DNA of 9,287 nt from Leptolinea sp964397625 (lineage in GTDB: Bacteria > Chloroflexota > Anaerolineae > Anaerolineales > Anaerolineaceae): positions 1 through 9,287 of the forward strand of contig CAYNJT010000096.1 of NCBI GenBank assembly GCA_964397625.1. Direction: 5' to 3'. The position numbers were made by a program, and so were the translations under genes. The notes under the pieces were generated by a model. It made no database searches. It saw nothing but the letters and a program-made list of their open reading frames with translations, and had not been told where the DNA came from. This document shows positions 6,720-9,287 of the stretch, piece by piece (position 1 is the stretch's first letter; each line of letters opens with the position of its first letter).

Positions 6720-7749
6720 AACGATTCTGATAACAGGTGGAGCAGGTTTTATCGGCAGTAACTTTGCCAGACATATCTACAACAAATATCCGGACTATCG
6801 GATTATAGTCATTGATGCTTTGACATATGCCGGTGATATTCAGAATCTTCCATCAAGTGTTTGTGATGAGAATGACGAACGTTTGCAGTTCTGGTACGGT
6901 AATGTTATCAATGGGGAACTGATGGATACCCTTGTTTCTGAATCAAATATTGTTGTGCATTTTGCCGCCGAGACTCACGTCACCCGCTCGATTTATGATA
7001 ATTTTCTTTTCTTCCAGACAGATGTTATCGGAACGCAAACCGTTGCTAATGCTGTTTTAAAATATCGCGACCGGATAGAAAGGTTTGTCCATATTTCGAC
7101 GTCGGAAGTGTACGGTACGGCATATGCCCCTCTTATGGACGAAAATCATCTGCTGATGCCAATGAGTCCGTATGCAGCTGCAAAGGCGGGAGCTGATAGA
7201 CTGGTTTTTTCGTATTGGGCAACGTATGGAATTCCTGCAACGATTGTGCGCCCGTTCAATAACTATGGTCCATATCAACATTTGGAAAAGGCAATTCCCC
7301 GCTTTATCACCAGTTGTCTGCTAAATGAGAAAATCCGTCTGCATGGTGACGGCAGCGCCGCCCGTGACTATATTTATGTTACTGACACCTGTGATGCAAT
7401 TGATCTCGTCATGCATGCACCTGCCGAAAAAGTCGATGGTGAGGTTTTCAATATCGCATCGGCCGTGGACCGCTCCATGAAATCAGTGGCTGATGACATT
7501 ATCCACATGATGGGTAAAGACGATTCTCTCATTACCTACGTTGGTGAACGTCCCGGACAGGTTTTCAGACACACCGGTGATATTGCAAAAATCAGGCGAG
7601 TTCTCGGTTGGCAACCGAAAGTTGCTTGGGAAGAAGGGCTCCGTGCAACGATTGAATGGTATCGAGCACAAGTGAAATGGTGGGAAAAACAGTTGTGGAT
7701 GAGGGCTGTGCCGATCATTACCAAAAGCGGAAAGAAAGAACTTCACTAA
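6706..7749 (+). CDS. NAD-dependent sugar-nucleotide epimerase/dehydratase, RmlB-like (SDR extended)
   Basis: 347 residues of an extended short-chain dehydrogenase. Seen: NAD-binding GGAGFIGS at 11-18, the acidic end of strand 2 (VIDALTYAGD), HFAAETHVTRSI at 85-96, STSEVYG at 131-137, catalytic Tyr156 and Lys160 (YAAAK), RPFNNYGPYQ, and HGDGSAARDYIYV. The fold and the NNYGPYQxxEKxIPR segment resemble dTDP-glucose 4,6-dehydratase, but RmlB has TDE where this protein has TSE, as in GDP-mannose dehydratases and many epimerases. A 4,6-dehydratase or a 4-epimerase of an unidentified nucleotide sugar are both possible. Start: ATG at 6706 with GAGG at 6695-6698 (7-base spacing); ATG at 6712 is an alternative that puts MGKTILIT at the terminus. 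It would supply the keto-sugar for the aminotransferase at the left edge (inference). The next gene starts immediately after its TAA. Confidence 0.92.
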   Translation: MHMGKTILITGGAGFIGSNFARHIYNKYPDYRIIVIDALTYAGDIQNLPSSVCDENDERLQFWYGNVINGELMDTLVSESNIVVHFAAETHVTRSIYDNFLFFQTDVIGTQTVANAVLKYRDRIERFVHISTSEVYGTAYAPLMDENHLLMPMSPYAAAKAGADRLVFSYWATYGIPATIVRPFNNYGPYQHLEKAIPRFITSCLLNEKIRLHGDGSAARDYIYVTDTCDAIDLVMHAPAEKVDGEVFNIASAVDRSMKSVADDIIHMMGKDDSLITYVGERPGQVFRHTGDIAKIRRVLGWQPKVAWEEGLRATIEWYRAQVKWWEKQLWMRAVPIITKSGKKELH

Positions 7750-8595
7750 ATGCCTTTGCCAAAGTTTGATCATAGTGTCTCGTTGATATGTTGGGCATAC
7801 AACGAGGAGGATTCCATTGCCACTTATCTAGAACGGGCCGTGCGCCTTATGGAAGAAACCGTTGAGGACTATGAAATTGTTCTTATTGATGACGGCAGCA
7901 CTGACCGAACCTATGAAATAGCAAAATCAGTTCAAGCGAGGCATCCCTGCATTAGGATATTTCAGAATGAGTGCAATCTGAATGTTGGCATATCGAGTCG
8001 TCGAGCAATTCAACTCGCAACAAAGGAATATCTCTTCTGGCAAACGATTGATTGGTGTTATGACATTGAGAACCTCCGGGAGCATCTTGAGCATCTCAAG
8101 ACCAGCGATATTGTGCAAGGAGTCAGGAGAAAACCTGTGCAGGTCAGAGTCCGGGCGCTCAAACCAATTGTTGCTCTCGTAAAGCTTTTCGGTATCAAGC
8201 ATCTGACAAGACGATCTGACAATATAAAAAAAGCATATGTATCTGTCATCAACTATTTATTGATTAGGCTGCTCTTTCGGGTTCCCTTGTCGGACTATCA
8301 GAATGTCACGATTTATCCGACAAAATGGATTCAATCCATTCAATATGAATCGAAGAGTTCTTTCGCAAACCCTGAAGGACTGATCAAATCTTACTGGGCC
8401 GGTATGAACATACGTGAGGTTGCTATCAATTTCATCCCTCGTAATGATGGTGAGGCTAAAGGTACTCGCTTAAGCGCAATTCGTGCATCAGTTGTGGATA
8501 TTCTCCGCCTCTGGTTTCGTTGGGTTGTGCTCGGGAAACGCGGCAGAATACGCAAAGGGAAAATACACAGGCTGGAAAGTCGTGATCATTCATAA
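7750..8595 (+). CDS. Family 2 glycosyltransferase (GT-A fold), polyprenyl-phosphate-sugar-synthase-like
   Basis: 281 residues. Seen: an N-terminal GT-A domain with SLICWAYNEED at 11-21, EIVLIDDGSTD at 42-52 (nucleotide-binding Asp47-Asp48) and NLNVGISSRRAI, then LFWQTIDWCYD at 95-105, where the normal DxD metal motif is expected. Asp101 may serve, but the first Asp is absent. Hydrophobic stretches near 154-165 and 174-185 may attach it to the inner face of the membrane; the usual C-terminal TM pair of DPM1/ArnC-type enzymes is missing. The C-terminus is strongly basic. The start directly abuts the previous stop (TAA then ATG), so translation is probably coupled. Likely role: transfer of a sugar from a nucleotide donor to polyprenyl phosphate or to the growing glycan, in the cytoplasm. 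It overlaps the next gene by 14 bp. Confidence 0.9.
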   Translation: MPLPKFDHSVSLICWAYNEEDSIATYLERAVRLMEETVEDYEIVLIDDGSTDRTYEIAKSVQARHPCIRIFQNECNLNVGISSRRAIQLATKEYLFWQTIDWCYDIENLREHLEHLKTSDIVQGVRRKPVQVRVRALKPIVALVKLFGIKHLTRRSDNIKKAYVSVINYLLIRLLFRVPLSDYQNVTIYPTKWIQSIQYESKSSFANPEGLIKSYWAGMNIREVAINFIPRNDGEAKGTRLSAIRASVVDILRLWFRWVVLGKRGRIRKGKIHRLESRDHS

Positions 8596-9287
8596 AAAAC
8601 AGTTTATTTTTCTTGCTAAGCTGATAATTGCCGCAATTATCGTCTGGTATCTCTTTTCAAGCGGGAGATTAACATCAGGTCTTTTTTTATATCTTTTTGA
8701 TTCCTCGCATGTTGTTCAGCTTTTGCTTTCTGGAGCTGCCTTCATTGCAGCGCAGATGATGGCAGCGTACCGTTTATTGCTTTTGTTGAGGATGATAGAC
8801 TGGGATCTCTCCTTTGCCCGTATTTTCAAACTTACCATGATCGGTAATTTTTTTAATATCGTAACCCCCGGAATATTTGGCGGCGATATCGCCAAAGGTG
8901 CGTATCTCTATAAAAACGAAGATGAACGACGCGGGCGAAGCTCAGGCATTGTTGTCATGGACAGGATTGTCGGATTCGTTGCCATGTTATTCATGGCAGC
9001 CGGTGCTATATGCTATCTGTACTGGCAGAAACAGCGTTTTTTGACGCCGTTTCTTCTTGAACTGCAATGGGGATTTGGTATTATTGTCTTTTTATTGGGG
9101 TTATTTGCACTCTTTATTGTTTATGCAAAAAAACAGCCAGTACGGATAAAAGCGCAGGCTTTGGCATCGAGGTTTTTCAAAGAGAGTGCTTTGTATCATG
9201 TGACACAAGCAATTGGAGCACTCACCAAACAGCGTCGAACGTTGTGCTTTGCATTTTTTCTCAGTCTTGGATTTCATACCATTGCAT
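8582..9287 (+). CDS. Flippase-like membrane protein (lysylphosphatidylglycerol synthase TM-domain family), 3' truncated
   Basis: The frame from GTG at 8582 is open to the right edge: 235 codons, about two thirds of the usual 300-340 residues. Counting from the GTG: hydrophobic segments near 8-27, 43-62, 124-146 and 162-181, the hallmark IGNFFNIVTPGIFGGDIAKG at 87-106 and VVMDRIVG at 124-131, both characteristic of this family (membrane part of MprF, UPF0104, AglD-like). The GTG is chosen because GGAAAG at 8574-8579 precedes it, protein likeness begins at once, and no ATG occurs until residue 59. It overlaps the GT2 gene by 14 bp. Membrane-domain relatives without a synthetase domain are often found beside glycosyltransferases and are thought to handle lipid-linked intermediates. 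Movement of the GT2 product across the inner membrane is inference. Confidence 0.88.
   Translation, partial: MIIHKKQFIFLAKLIIAAIIVWYLFSSGRLTSGLFLYLFDSSHVVQLLLSGAAFIAAQMMAAYRLLLLLRMIDWDLSFARIFKLTMIGNFFNIVTPGIFGGDIAKGAYLYKNEDERRGRSSGIVVMDRIVGFVAMLFMAAGAICYLYWQKQRFLTPFLLELQWGFGIIVFLLGLFALFIVYAKKQPVRIKAQALASRFFKESALYHVTQAIGALTKQRRTLCFAFFLSLGFHTIA

Overview
The window is a compact, entirely plus-strand block of accessory genes that looks like the interior of a cell-surface polysaccharide or glycolipid biosynthesis cluster. Eight genes are visible (one of them split by a frameshift), plus one 14-codon leader ORF. The first gene (an aminotransferase) is cut by the left edge and the last (a flippase-like membrane protein) by the right edge. 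No gene lies on the minus strand, and I saw no RNA gene, IS element, CRISPR array or stretch over 300 bases without a gene. Base composition is mid-range (somewhat below 50% GC by eye). The two radical SAM enzymes, one with a B12-binding type N-terminus, suggest an anaerobic or microaerophilic bacterium, probably with a Gram-negative envelope. I cannot name the genus from the sequence.

Layout. 1-765: C-terminal part of a DegT/DnrJ/EryC1/StrS sugar aminotransferase. 769-3390: 873-residue polytopic membrane protein with a C-terminal soluble domain, probably GT-C-like. 3369-4827: B12-binding-type radical SAM enzyme, broken into two frames at a run of seven C (3868-3874). 4828-4893: the only real intergenic gap, carrying a perfect inverted repeat with two TATAAT boxes and a very strong Shine-Dalgarno. 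4894-4938: 14-codon ORF with ATGA stop/start overlap into 4935-5960, a radical SAM/SPASM protein. 6003-6719: WbqC-like protein. 6706-7749: RmlB-like NAD-dependent sugar nucleotide dehydratase/epimerase. 7750-8595: family 2 glycosyltransferase. 8582 to the right edge: flippase-like (lysylphosphatidylglycerol synthase membrane-domain family) protein, starting at GTG.

How the genes may work together (inference). The RmlB-like enzyme and the DegT aminotransferase would build a keto- and then amino-deoxy sugar on a nucleotide. The WbqC-like protein and the two radical SAM enzymes could modify that sugar or the lipid/glycan acceptor by chemistry that ordinary polar enzymes do not do. The GT2 enzyme, the flippase-like protein and the large membrane protein form a plausible lipid-linked sugar module: charge a polyprenyl phosphate, move it across the membrane, and transfer the sugar on the outside. 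Gene overlaps of 22, 4, 14 and 14 bp and several zero- to few-base junctions show translational coupling and co-transcription. The 107-bp interval before the SPASM gene is the one place where an internal promoter or regulatory site could sit.

The points most worth checking are the C7 frameshift in the B12-type radical SAM gene, the leader ORF coupled to the SPASM gene, and the pairing of two radical SAM enzymes with WbqC, RmlB-like and DegT functions in one locus.
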